Shown: piece by piece, positions 8,277 through 17,429 of the stretch
Layout of the letters: every line of letters starts with the position of its first letter
Position numbering within the stretch: position 1 is the stretch's first letter
Assembly (NCBI RefSeq): GCF_003386165.1
Contig: NZ_QRDV01000004.1
Location: forward strand, 144,443-208,442
DNA length: 64,000 nt
Reading direction: 5' to 3'
Origin: Winogradskyella eximia
GTDB lineage: Bacteria; Bacteroidota; Bacteroidia; Flavobacteriales; Flavobacteriaceae
The notes under the pieces: generated by a model
The model's input: only the letters and a program-made list of their open reading frames with translations
Databases searched by the model: none
Told to the model about the DNA's origin: nothing
Position numbers and translations under genes: made by a program

Positions 8277-9764
8277 ATGGATAAGCGGGAAAATTCAATT
8301 GAAATTAGCAAAACAGAATTTCAAAAAATAGGCTACCAACTCATTGATACCATTTCAGAATTTCTCGACGATATTTCCGGTAAACCAGTAACAACCAGTA
8401 AGTCGCCAAAAGAGTTGCAAGAGGTATTAGGTAATGCCTCATTACCAAAAGAGGGCAAACCAGCAGAACAATTATTGGCATCTGCTTCAAAATTATTATT
8501 TGATAATTCGTTATTAAATGGTCATCCCAAATTTTTCGGATTTATAACATCATCTGCTGCACCAATTGGCGCCTTGGCCGATTTGTTAGCCGCTTCAGTA
8601 AATCCAAATGTTGGAGGACAAATATTGAGTCCAATAGCAACCGAAATAGAAAAGCAAACCATTAAGTGGTTGGCAGAATTTATTGGAGTGTCACCAAATT
8701 ACGGAGGTGTTTTAGTGAGTGGAGGTAATATGGCCAATTTTACAGCATTTTTAGCCGCAAGAACAGCAAAAGCACCTAAGGATTTAAAAGAAAAAGGTCT
8801 TTCAAATAATTCAAAACAATTAATATCCTATTGTTCTAAATCTACACATACATGGATAGATAAAGCAGCAATTTTGTTTGGTCATGGGAGTGATTCTATA
8901 CGTTGGATTCCTACAGATGATTCTAATAAAATGAATACTCAAACTTTAGAGCAAACCATAAAAGAAGACATAGCGCAAGGACATCAACCTTTTATGGTTG
9001 TTGGTACAGCAGGTGATGTGAGTACAGGTGTTGTAGATAACCTTGAAGCGATTGCTGCAATATGTAAAACCAACGATTTATGGTTTCATATTGATGGAGC
9101 ATATGGCATTCCTGCTGCGGTTATTCCTGAGTTGAAAGAACTATTTAATGGAGTAGAAGAAGCAGATTCAATTGCTTTAGATCCGCATAAATGGTTGTAT
9201 AGTCCTTTGGAAGCTGGTTGTACGTTGGTTAAAAATCCAAAACATTTAATTGAAACCTATAGCTCGCATCCAGAATATTATAATTTCAGTTTAACTGAAG
9301 AAGGAGGTTCCCTAAACTATTTTGAGTATGGTCTTCAGAATTCAAGAGGCTTTAGAGCTTTAAAAGTTTGGTTGGCATTACAGCAAATAGGCAGTGATGG
9401 TTATGTAAAGTTGATAAGTGAAGATATAGCCTTATCAAAATATTTTGCGGAATTGGCGGATAAGCATTCGGAATTAGAAGCTGTAACTCAAAATTTGAGC
9501 ATTGCGACATTACGATATATTCCTAAAAATCTTGACTTAGTAGGTGAAGAAAGAACAGAGTATTTAAATACACTAAACGAAACCTTAGTCACTAAACTAC
9601 AAGAAGGTGGCGAACTGTTTTTATCTAACGCCATTGTAAAAGAACACTATTGCATGAGAGCTTGTATCGTTAACTTTAGAACGACGAAAAAAGATATTGA
9701 AGAGTGTATTGAAATTATAGTGAAAGCAGGTTGTGAAATACATAAATTACTCATTCAACAATAA
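8277..9764 (+). CDS. PLP-dependent group II amino-acid decarboxylase
   Basis: The 495 residues match the aromatic-L-amino-acid/glutamate decarboxylase family (fold type I). The PLP lysine is Lys305 in ALDPHKWLYSP. His191 in the STHTWIDKA segment would stack on the cofactor ring, and Asp273 in WFHIDGAYG would hold the pyridine nitrogen. NGHPKFFGFITSSAAPIG near residue 82 is the N-terminal substrate region of this family. The substrate cannot be told from sequence: aromatic amino acids, diaminobutyrate or aspartate are all possible. It closes the 7498-9764 operon, and a glycosyltransferase pair follows after 210 bp. Confidence 0.87.
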   Translation: MDKRENSIEISKTEFQKIGYQLIDTISEFLDDISGKPVTTSKSPKELQEVLGNASLPKEGKPAEQLLASASKLLFDNSLLNGHPKFFGFITSSAAPIGALADLLAASVNPNVGGQILSPIATEIEKQTIKWLAEFIGVSPNYGGVLVSGGNMANFTAFLAARTAKAPKDLKEKGLSNNSKQLISYCSKSTHTWIDKAAILFGHGSDSIRWIPTDDSNKMNTQTLEQTIKEDIAQGHQPFMVVGTAGDVSTGVVDNLEAIAAICKTNDLWFHIDGAYGIPAAVIPELKELFNGVEEADSIALDPHKWLYSPLEAGCTLVKNPKHLIETYSSHPEYYNFSLTEEGGSLNYFEYGLQNSRGFRALKVWLALQQIGSDGYVKLISEDIALSKYFAELADKHSELEAVTQNLSIATLRYIPKNLDLVGEERTEYLNTLNETLVTKLQEGGELFLSNAIVKEHYCMRACIVNFRTTKKDIEECIEIIVKAGCEIHKLLIQQ

Positions 9765-9974
9765 CTATATTTAAGACACTTTTAGTCTGTTTTGGTAGAA
9801 AAGATGAATTTAACAATTATCATTTCGTTAAGATTAGCGGCATTAATTATATTACACATAATTTAATCTAGTTTAAATTTTTGAAGTCGTAATTCCACAA
9901 ATACAGCGCTTTAAAACCTTTCAATCCTTTTTTCTATTCTCTATATTTAAAGAACACAAAACTTTAAATAACGT

Positions 9975-11219
9975 ATGCGAATAGGTATTATAATTGGAAG
10001 AATTGGAGGTGTCGATGGTGTCGCTCTCGAAACCGAAAAATGGATAGATGTATTAAAAAAACTAGGACATGAAGTCTTTATTATGTCTGGGGAATTCGAA
10101 TCCTGGGAAATGGATTATGAGCACGATTATCTATTTCCGGCTTTATCCTTTTTTTCAGTAGAAGCAGAATGGGGACAACGTAAAGCATTTTACGAGCCAG
10201 ACAAAGATCCTTATCCTTTGCTTGACCATGTTGAGGATGCTTCTAATATGATACATCAAGCCATGGAAGCTTGGGTTTTAGAAAAGCGTATAGAAGTTAT
10301 TCTTTCAGAAAATGCTTCGGCTTTACCATGCCATTTATCAATGGGTGTTGCCATTAAAAAATTAATTAAATCTACAGGCTTACCTGTTGTTACTCACGAT
10401 CACGATTTTCATTGGGAACGTGGTCAACGTTACGTGTCTGTACACCCTGAAGTAAATAAGTATGTCGATGAAAATTTTCCATTGTTGCTGCCAGATGTTA
10501 AGCATGCGGTTATTAATACGTTTGGTGTAGAAACCTTTAAAAACCGATTTGATATTGATGCCACTTTGGTGCCTAATGTTATGGATTTTAATCGTGTGTA
10601 TGGTGTGCCAACACCAGAGAATGAGTTTTTCTTAAGAGACGTCGGTGTTTTAGAAGATGAAATTGCTCTATTACAAGTAACACGTATTGTAAGACGTAAA
10701 GGAATTGAAACTGCTATTTCATTAATTGATCAACTCAACGATAAGAAACTAAAATTAGTCATTACAGGTAATAATAATGACGATGAGAATAAGGAATATT
10801 ATAATGAATTAATAGACCAAATACATGATTTAAACCTCTCTAGTCAGGTCATATTTGCAGCTCACAAAGTTTTAGACCATAAAGATTTATCTGACGTGTA
10901 TGCTCACGGTAGAGCAGCAACTTATTTTAGTACGTATGAAGGCTTCGGAAATGCTTTTGTAGAAACAGTACTCGCTAAAAAACCAATTTTTGTAAATGAT
11001 TACAAACCAGTCTATAGCCAAGATATAGGTAATAAGGGATTTGAAACGGTAATGATTACAGATAGTAATTTAACACCAGAAAGTGTACAGCAAATGTCTG
11101 ATATTATTTATAACCCAAAACGCTGTTTAGAGATTGGAGAATACAATTTTAACATCGGTAAAAAACACTTTTCATATGAAGTATTAGAAGAAAAGCTAAG
11201 CCAATTATTTAAATTTTAA
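9975..11219 (+). CDS. GT4-family glycosyltransferase
   Basis: A 414-residue GT-B fold enzyme. The N-terminal Rossmann half opens with IGIIIGRIGGVDGVALETEKW, with the glycine-rich acceptor loop. The C-terminal half carries the donor-binding signatures: VTRIVRRKGIETAI (Arg/Lys pair for the nucleotide phosphates) and YEGFGNAFVETVLAKKPIFV (the E-x7-E motif of GT4). An unusual HDHDFHWERGQR segment at 141-152 recurs in similar form in the next protein. No signal or membrane segment is present, so it is cytosolic. It is 10 bp upstream of the giant fusion gene and surely co-transcribed with it. Donor and acceptor are unknown. Confidence 0.85.
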   Translation: MRIGIIIGRIGGVDGVALETEKWIDVLKKLGHEVFIMSGEFESWEMDYEHDYLFPALSFFSVEAEWGQRKAFYEPDKDPYPLLDHVEDASNMIHQAMEAWVLEKRIEVILSENASALPCHLSMGVAIKKLIKSTGLPVVTHDHDFHWERGQRYVSVHPEVNKYVDENFPLLLPDVKHAVINTFGVETFKNRFDIDATLVPNVMDFNRVYGVPTPENEFFLRDVGVLEDEIALLQVTRIVRRKGIETAISLIDQLNDKKLKLVITGNNNDDENKEYYNELIDQIHDLNLSSQVIFAAHKVLDHKDLSDVYAHGRAATYFSTYEGFGNAFVETVLAKKPIFVNDYKPVYSQDIGNKGFETVMITDSNLTPESVQQMSDIIYNPKRCLEIGEYNFNIGKKHFSYEVLEEKLSQLFKF

Positions 11220-11229
11220 GAACTAGAAG

Positions 11230-14200
11230 ATGACTGATAAGAAAACAACAAAAATTACTAATATTTTAAATGAGCTTAACAATGAAAAGATAAATACCTG
11301 GTTTGATTTAGGTTTATTCATGGATAAATTTAAAGAGAAAAATTTACCATCTGCTTTTAAAGGTAATGCCTCTACTTTCGATTCACATGTGGAGAAAGGA
11401 GGTATTGCATTCTTAACGTTTTATTTTACAATTGATGGTATAACGGTAGAAACTGAAAAGTATGCCAAAACTTTTAAGAACATATATCCAGATATTCCTA
11501 TTCACTTTATTGCTGGAGAAATTAAAGAGGAAGCGGATGAGTTAATTCCTAAAGGTGCATTCAAAAAAGTAATTCCAGAAATGGAAGCTTTTGATGCTTG
11601 GCCTTTATATAAAGATTTCTTTCAGATTAAAATGGAACGAGGTAGTGAAGCTTACAATAATCTTATTGGTAAGTTTTGGGCTGAGGTTTTAGTTATTGTA
11701 GAAAAATTAGGTAGTTATATCGAAGAGAATGATATTTCGTTGTTATATCTTATAAATGTCTGTTCTAATCCAGGTAATGTGTCGTTGGCTTTGGCTACGG
11801 TTTTAATTTCAGAATACTTAGGCATTCCGGTCATTAACAATAATCACGATTTTTATTGGGAAGGTGGAAACAGAGCAGTAGAAATAAAGAAAAAAGGGCT
11901 TAAAAAAGGGCCAAGAGATTTCTTTTTCCATAATGCACATGTTGGTGAGTTTTTCTCAATTATAGAAACTATTTATCCATGGGAAAGTCGCTCTTGGATG
12001 AATGTAAATATCAATAGAATTCAACAAGACCATTTAATAAATATTAATGGACATAATCCTGCCAATGTTGCATTGTTAGGTACAGCAGTAGATACCAAAA
12101 TGCATCAAATGAGTAAGCGTGATATTATTAAAGCGTTCATGCAAGTGTCTACTATTTTTGCGAATAAAAAAGATACAATTACAGTTCATACAGCCGCACA
12201 CCATACAGAAAGTAAACGCTCTTTAAAACCTATATTATTAGGATATAAAACTATTAAAGATTTCGATTTTGTAAATAACAACATCGTGTTTTTACAACCT
12301 ACAAGAGTTATTAGTAGAAAGTCTATTGAGTTGAATTTTAAACTCATTAAACGTTTGTTCTCTTACGATGCTTTTGCGGATAAGTTTATTACCAATCCAC
12401 AATTAAAATTATCCTTAATCGTTTCCGGACCCATTCCTCATGGTCAGCAGAATTATTATGAAGACTTAAAAAAAGACTTTAAAAAGTTTTTAAAAGACCT
12501 TCCAAAAGAATTTAGAAAACGTGTATTACTTGGGTTTTTGTTTAGCGAGTTCGATAAAAATGATTTTAAAAAGAAACACAAAAAACCTTTAGATATAAAG
12601 CAACTTTTTGATGTTGCCTCTTTAATTTTATTACCAAGCCAAACAGAAGGGCGAGGTTTGCCAATTATTGAAGCAGCAGCTTGTGGAACACCTATATTTT
12701 GCAGACAATACGAACCAAGAGAGGTTTATGATGAGGTTATTGGTCGTCACTTAGACGAGTCGCTTCGTCTTAATGTTTTAGAATTTAAAGGGTCTAAAGT
12801 ACCAAAGAAATTAGCAGAAAGAATCTGTGACCATGTGTTTTATCCGCAAAACAGAATGGTAGATGTAACACACAATAGAAGTGTAATTAAAAAACGTTAC
12901 AGCTTAGAATCCTTAGAAGATAATATCCGCTATATTTTACAGCGTATGTATTATCAGTTGGCTTCGGTTTCAATTGACGATAATCCTCAGGTAATTAATT
13001 TATTAAAACAATATAAAGCGTCTGTAGATTTTGAAAACGATGATCTTAATGCAATTCTCAATAAAAAAACGAGACATTATTTGCCTGGTTATGGTCGTTT
13101 ATCTTTTATGCATTATTTAAAGTCGCTGATTGACCCAAGTTTCTTTAGAGTTGAACAGCAATTGGTAAAAGGACGAGTAATGCGTTATGCCAGAACGATG
13201 GAAAATGACATTCCAGATTTGGTAAATACGAATCTCGAAGTCATTCATAAATATTACAATGCTATTGATGATATTTTTAAATATGTTGATGGCGAAATTT
13301 CTATTCGTCATGATCATGCTTTAGCGTATCGTCATAGAAATAAAAAATCGTATGCTTATCAAGCTTTTACGCTTCAAGAGATAACAGGTTTGGTAAATAT
13401 GATTTATACAGATGTTTTTAAACCAAAACATCTTCCAGATTTAACTTTAGCACCACAATTTTTTGCCGATTGGGAATTAGCGCTTTTTCAGCTAACCAAT
13501 AGTAAATCTTTAGGTATTGATGACCGAAAAATATTAACTAAGAATTTAAAAAAGAATGTGCCTAAAGGTTATTTTCCTGGACGTTACATTAAGCATGAAT
13601 TAGAATATTTTGTGTTACAGCCAGTTAGAGCACAATTAAATTTAACAATACAGCAAGAGTTAACTTCAGAAATACTTGAAGCTAACGTAGATAAGTTAGA
13701 GAAAATCTACATTTTTATACATGAGGCAAGAATTACCAAATGGTTTTCTAGTGCAGATATTAAGGATTATTTAGAAAGCGGAAAAGAGCCAGAATTAGGC
13801 TTGTTGTATAGAGCAGGCGTTGTTCAGATTATTGAAACGAAGCAATGGTCAGAAGGTGTGCATTTTCCACAAATGGGAGCAAAGGCTATAAAGATTTTAC
13901 GAGATATTAAAGCTGCAGATGGTTTCTTAATCACCAATGGCGAATCTGCGGCAATGATGACAGATATTATAGAAATCGACCATTTCCATATCGGAAAAGT
14001 ATTGTATGAAATGACAGCCAAAATTATGGGAATTCCTAAAGGCAGTGGATTTATTCAGTTTGTGCCAGCAGGTGTACGTACTACTTTGGCATATCCTACA
14101 CCAATTCAAACCGCTAAGGATTTTGATAAGGTTCTTAAAAGCGATTTGTATCAAGATTTAAAAGATACATTAAGCGAAAAGGAGTTGTTGGGTATGATAA

Positions 14201-15423
14201 CGAAAGATGCTATTGAAAACGGAACACCTATCGCTAAATTATTAATTCAGATTAAAGAGGGTTTAAAATTATCTAAAACCGTTGAAAAAGTAAAATCATC
14301 TTATGCAGGAGGCGTTTATGCAGACGGTTTACCTTGGAGTGGTGTTTTAGCTGAAATTGATACCAAAAAATACCATTGGAAATTTGCGGCACATATTGCC
14401 AATAAAGAACCTAAAAATGTACCAGCACTTGTAACAGAGTACAAGAAGAAAAGCAAAAATCCAAATAAAATTGAGTTGGCTTGGAATGGTGGTTATATTT
14501 TAAATCCGGAATTGGTTGGTAAACTCGGACTGCCAGAAACCTATATTGGTTCGCCTTTAGGTTTGTTAATTATGGATAACAAAGTGTTTTGTCCACCACT
14601 TTTTAATAAACCTGCTTTTATCATTTATAAAAATGGCGATGTAGATATTAGAAAAGTGAATAGTAAAGCAGGTTTTATTATTAAAGAAAAAAGTAACGCA
14701 ATAACTTTTTCTAGTAATAATTATAATAAGCATAGTAACACAGAGCCTTGTTTTTATGATTTGTCTTATTCTGAAGAAATTTTTAAAGCCAAAGGAAATG
14801 TTATTGTAAGAATAGCAGGTAATACAGTCAAAGAAATTATTAAAACAAAATCAGACGAAGAGGTGCGAGTGATTCCTGTTGGAATTACATTATCTATTCC
14901 TGAAGCTTTATTTTTAGAAACCATGTTTGAAGAAGGTAAACCATTATCAATTCAATTATTAGAGCCAGAAGAAAATCCTTATAAATGGGATGAGATTTCT
15001 TATGCAATTGAAGCAGGGCCAATGTTAATTGATGGCGGAAAACAAATTCTAAATATGGAAGACGAAGGTTGGAAAACCTCTAATTCCATAAAAACACAAG
15101 CAGCACGATTAGATTATACAGATATGCGTGGACCAAAAATTGCTGTTGGTATTACCAAAGAAGGTAAATTGATGGTATTGATGGTAAATGGTCGTATTAG
15201 AGAATCTGTTGGAGCAACACATTTTGATATGGTAGATATTCTTTTAAAATATGGAATGGATAAAGCTATGGGCTTTGATCCAGGTGGAAGTAGTACGTTA
15301 GTTGTAGATGGAAATATTATGAATATCTCACCATACAATAAAAATTATGAAAAAGATATTTATGCCTTACCACCAGAACCAAGATTTGTAGCCAATGCTA
15401 TTATGGGTTGGATTGAAGACTGA
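11230..15423 (+). CDS. Giant glycosyltransferase / NAGPA-like phosphodiester glycosidase fusion
   Basis: The 1397 residues have at least three parts. Residues about 55-580 are a GT-B glycosyltransferase: TRVISRKSIELN near 358 and SQTEGRGLPIIEAAACGTPIF near 470 are GT4 donor-site motifs, and NNHDFYWEGGNR at 204-215 parallels the preceding enzyme. Residues about 600-1030 are mostly helical and match nothing I know. Residues about 1050-1395 are a phosphodiester glycosidase domain (NAGPA family): AWNGGYILN at 1084, then KIAVGITKEGKLMVLMVNGR, and GFDPGGSSTLVVDG at 1348-1361. There is no signal peptide, so the glycosidase-like domain would act in the cytosol, unlike its lysosomal and secreted relatives. 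The start 10 bp after the upstream stop and the terminator 20 bp downstream define the operon end. Confidence 0.85.
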   Translation: MTDKKTTKITNILNELNNEKINTWFDLGLFMDKFKEKNLPSAFKGNASTFDSHVEKGGIAFLTFYFTIDGITVETEKYAKTFKNIYPDIPIHFIAGEIKEEADELIPKGAFKKVIPEMEAFDAWPLYKDFFQIKMERGSEAYNNLIGKFWAEVLVIVEKLGSYIEENDISLLYLINVCSNPGNVSLALATVLISEYLGIPVINNNHDFYWEGGNRAVEIKKKGLKKGPRDFFFHNAHVGEFFSIIETIYPWESRSWMNVNINRIQQDHLININGHNPANVALLGTAVDTKMHQMSKRDIIKAFMQVSTIFANKKDTITVHTAAHHTESKRSLKPILLGYKTIKDFDFVNNNIVFLQPTRVISRKSIELNFKLIKRLFSYDAFADKFITNPQLKLSLIVSGPIPHGQQNYYEDLKKDFKKFLKDLPKEFRKRVLLGFLFSEFDKNDFKKKHKKPLDIKQLFDVASLILLPSQTEGRGLPIIEAAACGTPIFCRQYEPREVYDEVIGRHLDESLRLNVLEFKGSKVPKKLAERICDHVFYPQNRMVDVTHNRSVIKKRYSLESLEDNIRYILQRMYYQLASVSIDDNPQVINLLKQYKASVDFENDDLNAILNKKTRHYLPGYGRLSFMHYLKSLIDPSFFRVEQQLVKGRVMRYARTMENDIPDLVNTNLEVIHKYYNAIDDIFKYVDGEISIRHDHALAYRHRNKKSYAYQAFTLQEITGLVNMIYTDVFKPKHLPDLTLAPQFFADWELALFQLTNSKSLGIDDRKILTKNLKKNVPKGYFPGRYIKHELEYFVLQPVRAQLNLTIQQELTSEILEANVDKLEKIYIFIHEARITKWFSSADIKDYLESGKEPELGLLYRAGVVQIIETKQWSEGVHFPQMGAKAIKILRDIKAADGFLITNGESAAMMTDIIEIDHFHIGKVLYEMTAKIMGIPKGSGFIQFVPAGVRTTLAYPTPIQTAKDFDKVLKSDLYQDLKDTLSEKELLGMITKDAIENGTPIAKLLIQIKEGLKLSKTVEKVKSSYAGGVYADGLPWSGVLAEIDTKKYHWKFAAHIANKEPKNVPALVTEYKKKSKNPNKIELAWNGGYILNPELVGKLGLPETYIGSPLGLLIMDNKVFCPPLFNKPAFIIYKNGDVDIRKVNSKAGFIIKEKSNAITFSSNNYNKHSNTEPCFYDLSYSEEIFKAKGNVIVRIAGNTVKEIIKTKSDEEVRVIPVGITLSIPEALFLETMFEEGKPLSIQLLEPEENPYKWDEISYAIEAGPMLIDGGKQILNMEDEGWKTSNSIKTQAARLDYTDMRGPKIAVGITKEGKLMVLMVNGRIRESVGATHFDMVDILLKYGMDKAMGFDPGGSSTLVVDGNIMNISPYNKNYEKDIYALPPEPRFVANAIMGWIED

Positions 15424-15441
15424 TTTGAAGCATAAAGTTGA

Positions 15442-15477
15442 AAAAGAGGCAAATAGTGATATTTGCCTCTTTTTTTA
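15442..15477 (+). terminator. Intrinsic terminator after the glycosyltransferase operon
   Basis: A perfect 12-bp stem (15443-15454 with 15461-15472) with a 6-base loop, built on gaggcaaat, is followed by an unbroken T run. It lies 20 bp after the stop of the giant fusion gene. Confidence 0.92.
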
Positions 15478-15499
15478 TTCAATTTATTCCTTAATGCCT

Positions 15500-15519
15500 G
15501 GTTGAGCGTAGTCGAAACC
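15500..15519. repeat. REP-like intergenic motif (gagcgtagtcgaaacc type)
   Basis: The 20-base motif ggttgagcgtagtcgaaacc has complementary ggtt/aacc ends. I remember similar agcgnagtcgaaac phrases as recurrent intergenic elements in flavobacterial genomes. Within this window I see it once, so its repeated nature rests on general knowledge. Confidence 0.5.
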
Positions 15520-15536
15520 TCTTTTATAGCGTAACA

Positions 15537-15645
15537 TCACTTAGAGTGAAATTCCTTTTTTAGGAATTTTGTATAGAGAAGTTAACGAATTATAACAGTT
15601 CTCGATACAATTTTTTTTGTGCCTCAAAATCACTCTAACTGACGA
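15537..15645. repeat. Cluster of inverted repeats in the spacer
   Basis: The spacer between the convergent units 11230-15423 and 15683-16588 holds several short palindromes: tcact-tag-agtga at 15537-15549, aaattcc/ggaattt at 15549-15569, and a longer element from about 15596 to 15643 that opens with cagttctcgatacaa and closes with tcactctaactgacg. The latter end sequences resemble the ends of short repeats common between flavobacterial genes. No gene is present. Confidence 0.5.
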
Positions 15646-15682
15646 TTTATTTTTTAATATAACGATTATTAGTAATCAAAAC

Positions 15683-16588
15683 TTATCCTAACAAATCCTC
15701 TAAAGCAGGTTTCAAATTCACATATTTAAAATCAAAACCTTCACTTTCTACTTTTTTAGAACAGACACGTTGACTTTCAAATAATAAAATATGCATCTCT
15801 CCTAAAACGAGTTTCATGGCAAACTTTGGAATGTTTGGTAGTAATAATGGACGACGAAGCACCTTTGCTGCAGCTTTAGTTAATTCTTTATTACTTACTG
15901 CATTCGGAGCAACTCCATTGTAAATACCTTCAAGACGATGCTGAACTGCATATACAAAAAGTGCTGCTAAGTCTTTAACATGAATCCAGCTTTGCCATTG
16001 TTTACCGCTTCCAAAGGCTGCACCAGCACCAAACTTTATAGGTTTTACAATTTCTGGTAATGCACCTCCATCTTTAGCTAAAACTAAACCAATTCTAATT
16101 TTGGCGACTTTACAGCCTAAATCTTTAAATCCATCTACAGCAGCTTCCCATTGGTGTACTACTTTTCCTAAAAACGAATCTGAAATCTCAGTATTAGTTT
16201 CTTCGTAATAGTTTACTAAACTTGTTGGGTAAATGCCAATTGCACTAGCTGAAACGACATGGTCAATTTTATAATTATGCGTTTTTATAGTGTCTTGTAA
16301 AAGTTGTGCTGTTTTGGTACGGCTATCTAGAATTTCTTTTTTGTAACTGTCTGTCCATCGTTTAGAAATAGAAGCGCCAACCATATTTATAATAGCAGTA
16401 ACACCTTCAAAGCACTTGTGATCTATTTGGCGCTTATTAGGATTCCAATAGAAACCTTTATAATTTGTGTCTGTACTGAGTTTAGATTTTGAAGTGGTTA
16501 AATAATGGACATTTATTCCTTCAGTATGACATTTTTTTACAATTTCTTGTCCAATTAATCCTGTAGCTCCTGTAATTAAAACGGTCAT
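15683..16588 (-). CDS. TIGR01777-family NAD(P)-dependent epimerase
   Basis: A 301-residue short-chain dehydrogenase/reductase of the extended, epimerase-like type. The nucleotide site is GATGLIGQ at residues 7-14, and AIINMVGASISKRWTDSYKKEILDSR is diagnostic of the TIGR01777 (YfcH-like) group. SASAIGIYP holds the catalytic Ser region, and the last 50 residues (RPLLLPNIPKFAMKLVLGEM onward) are the DUF1731 C-terminal cap. The physiological substrate of this widespread group is not known. A TATCTTTA box about 20 bp upstream of the ATG resembles a -7 promoter element. It is separated by 141 bp from mnmD. Confidence 0.9.
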   Translation of the reverse strand: MTVLITGATGLIGQEIVKKCHTEGINVHYLTTSKSKLSTDTNYKGFYWNPNKRQIDHKCFEGVTAIINMVGASISKRWTDSYKKEILDSRTKTAQLLQDTIKTHNYKIDHVVSASAIGIYPTSLVNYYEETNTEISDSFLGKVVHQWEAAVDGFKDLGCKVAKIRIGLVLAKDGGALPEIVKPIKFGAGAAFGSGKQWQSWIHVKDLAALFVYAVQHRLEGIYNGVAPNAVSNKELTKAAAKVLRRPLLLPNIPKFAMKLVLGEMHILLFESQRVCSKKVESEGFDFKYVNLKPALEDLLG

Positions 16589-16729
16589 TTTTCTTTTTTA
16601 GTAAAGATACGAAAGGTCTAAACTGTGCGCATGAAATTTAGATTGGATTTAACGTTTGTAGTAGTAATAATTATACTTGCGCTAAATCGAGGATTTCAAT
16701 GATGTGGTAAAGGTTTAAAGAACCTAATT

Positions 16730-17428
16730 TTAAACTGAAAGTTTTGTTGCTCTCAACATTTCGCGTTTTCCTGGAGGTCCAGGCAATCGTTCAACAGTAA
16801 ATCCAACGGCTTGCATTGCACGTCTCACGCTTCCTTTTGCAGAATAGGTGACTAAGATACCATTCTCTTTTAGCGCATTAAACATGATTTTAAAAATGTC
16901 TTCTGTCCATAAATCAGGCTGTACACGAGCTCCAAAAGCATCAAAGTATATGATATCAAATTTATCTTTGGCCTCTATCTCTTTAAAGAACTTTTGCTGT
17001 TTTTCTAATTTAAAAAGCGGTGTGATATCATGTGGTGTTTCCCAAGGCGTTTCATGTAGTTTTTCAAAGACTGCATTATGTGAAGTGGAAATCAATTCAA
17101 CATAATTAAGCTGATTAATTTCTTCAATTTGAACAGGATAAGCCTCTACGCCAACATAATTTAGCGGTAACTTTAATTTTTCCGCTTCAATTAAAGTTAA
17201 AAAAGCATTTAGTCCTGTGCCAAAACCAATTTCTAATATAGAAACCGGTTGTGATTCTGAAACCAATTCAGAATTACTAATTATATCAGTATAAAAAAAC
17301 AAACCATGTTTTAAAAAAACGTGGTTTGCTTCTTGTATTGCACCATGAATAGAATGGTATTGCTCGTTCCATTCTTCAATCTGTATGGTTTTTGAACCAT
17401 CTGAGGTGGTAATTATTTTTCGCTTCAA
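16730..17428 (-). CDS. mnmD: tRNA 5-methylaminomethyl-2-thiouridine methyltransferase MnmD
   Basis: A 232-residue SAM-dependent methyltransferase of the DUF752 family, corresponding to the methyltransferase half of E. coli MnmC and to the free-standing MnmD of other bacteria. EIGFGTGLNAF is the SAM-binding motif I, IYFDAFGARVQPDLWTEDIF is the acidic motif and following loop, and GILVTYSAKGSVRRAMQAVGF plus LPGPPGKREMLRA close the domain. It would methylate the aminomethyl group on uridine 34 of tRNAs reading two-codon boxes. The FAD-dependent oxidase half of MnmC is absent. The ATG follows the stop of the upstream lipoprotein gene by one base, so the two genes are co-transcribed. Confidence 0.92.
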   Translation of the reverse strand: MKRKIITTSDGSKTIQIEEWNEQYHSIHGAIQEANHVFLKHGLFFYTDIISNSELVSESQPVSILEIGFGTGLNAFLTLIEAEKLKLPLNYVGVEAYPVQIEEINQLNYVELISTSHNAVFEKLHETPWETPHDITPLFKLEKQQKFFKEIEAKDKFDIIYFDAFGARVQPDLWTEDIFKIMFNALKENGILVTYSAKGSVRRAMQAVGFTVERLPGPPGKREMLRATKLSV

Positions 17429-17429
17429 A

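Noticed and set aside
9765..9974. Short peptide gene (about 20 codons from 9804)
   Set aside because: Too short, with no conserved features and no promoter; treated as non-coding spacer.
13117..14154. Minus-strand frames opposite the giant glycosyltransferase gene
   Set aside because: They have no recognisable domain and follow from codon bias on the other strand.
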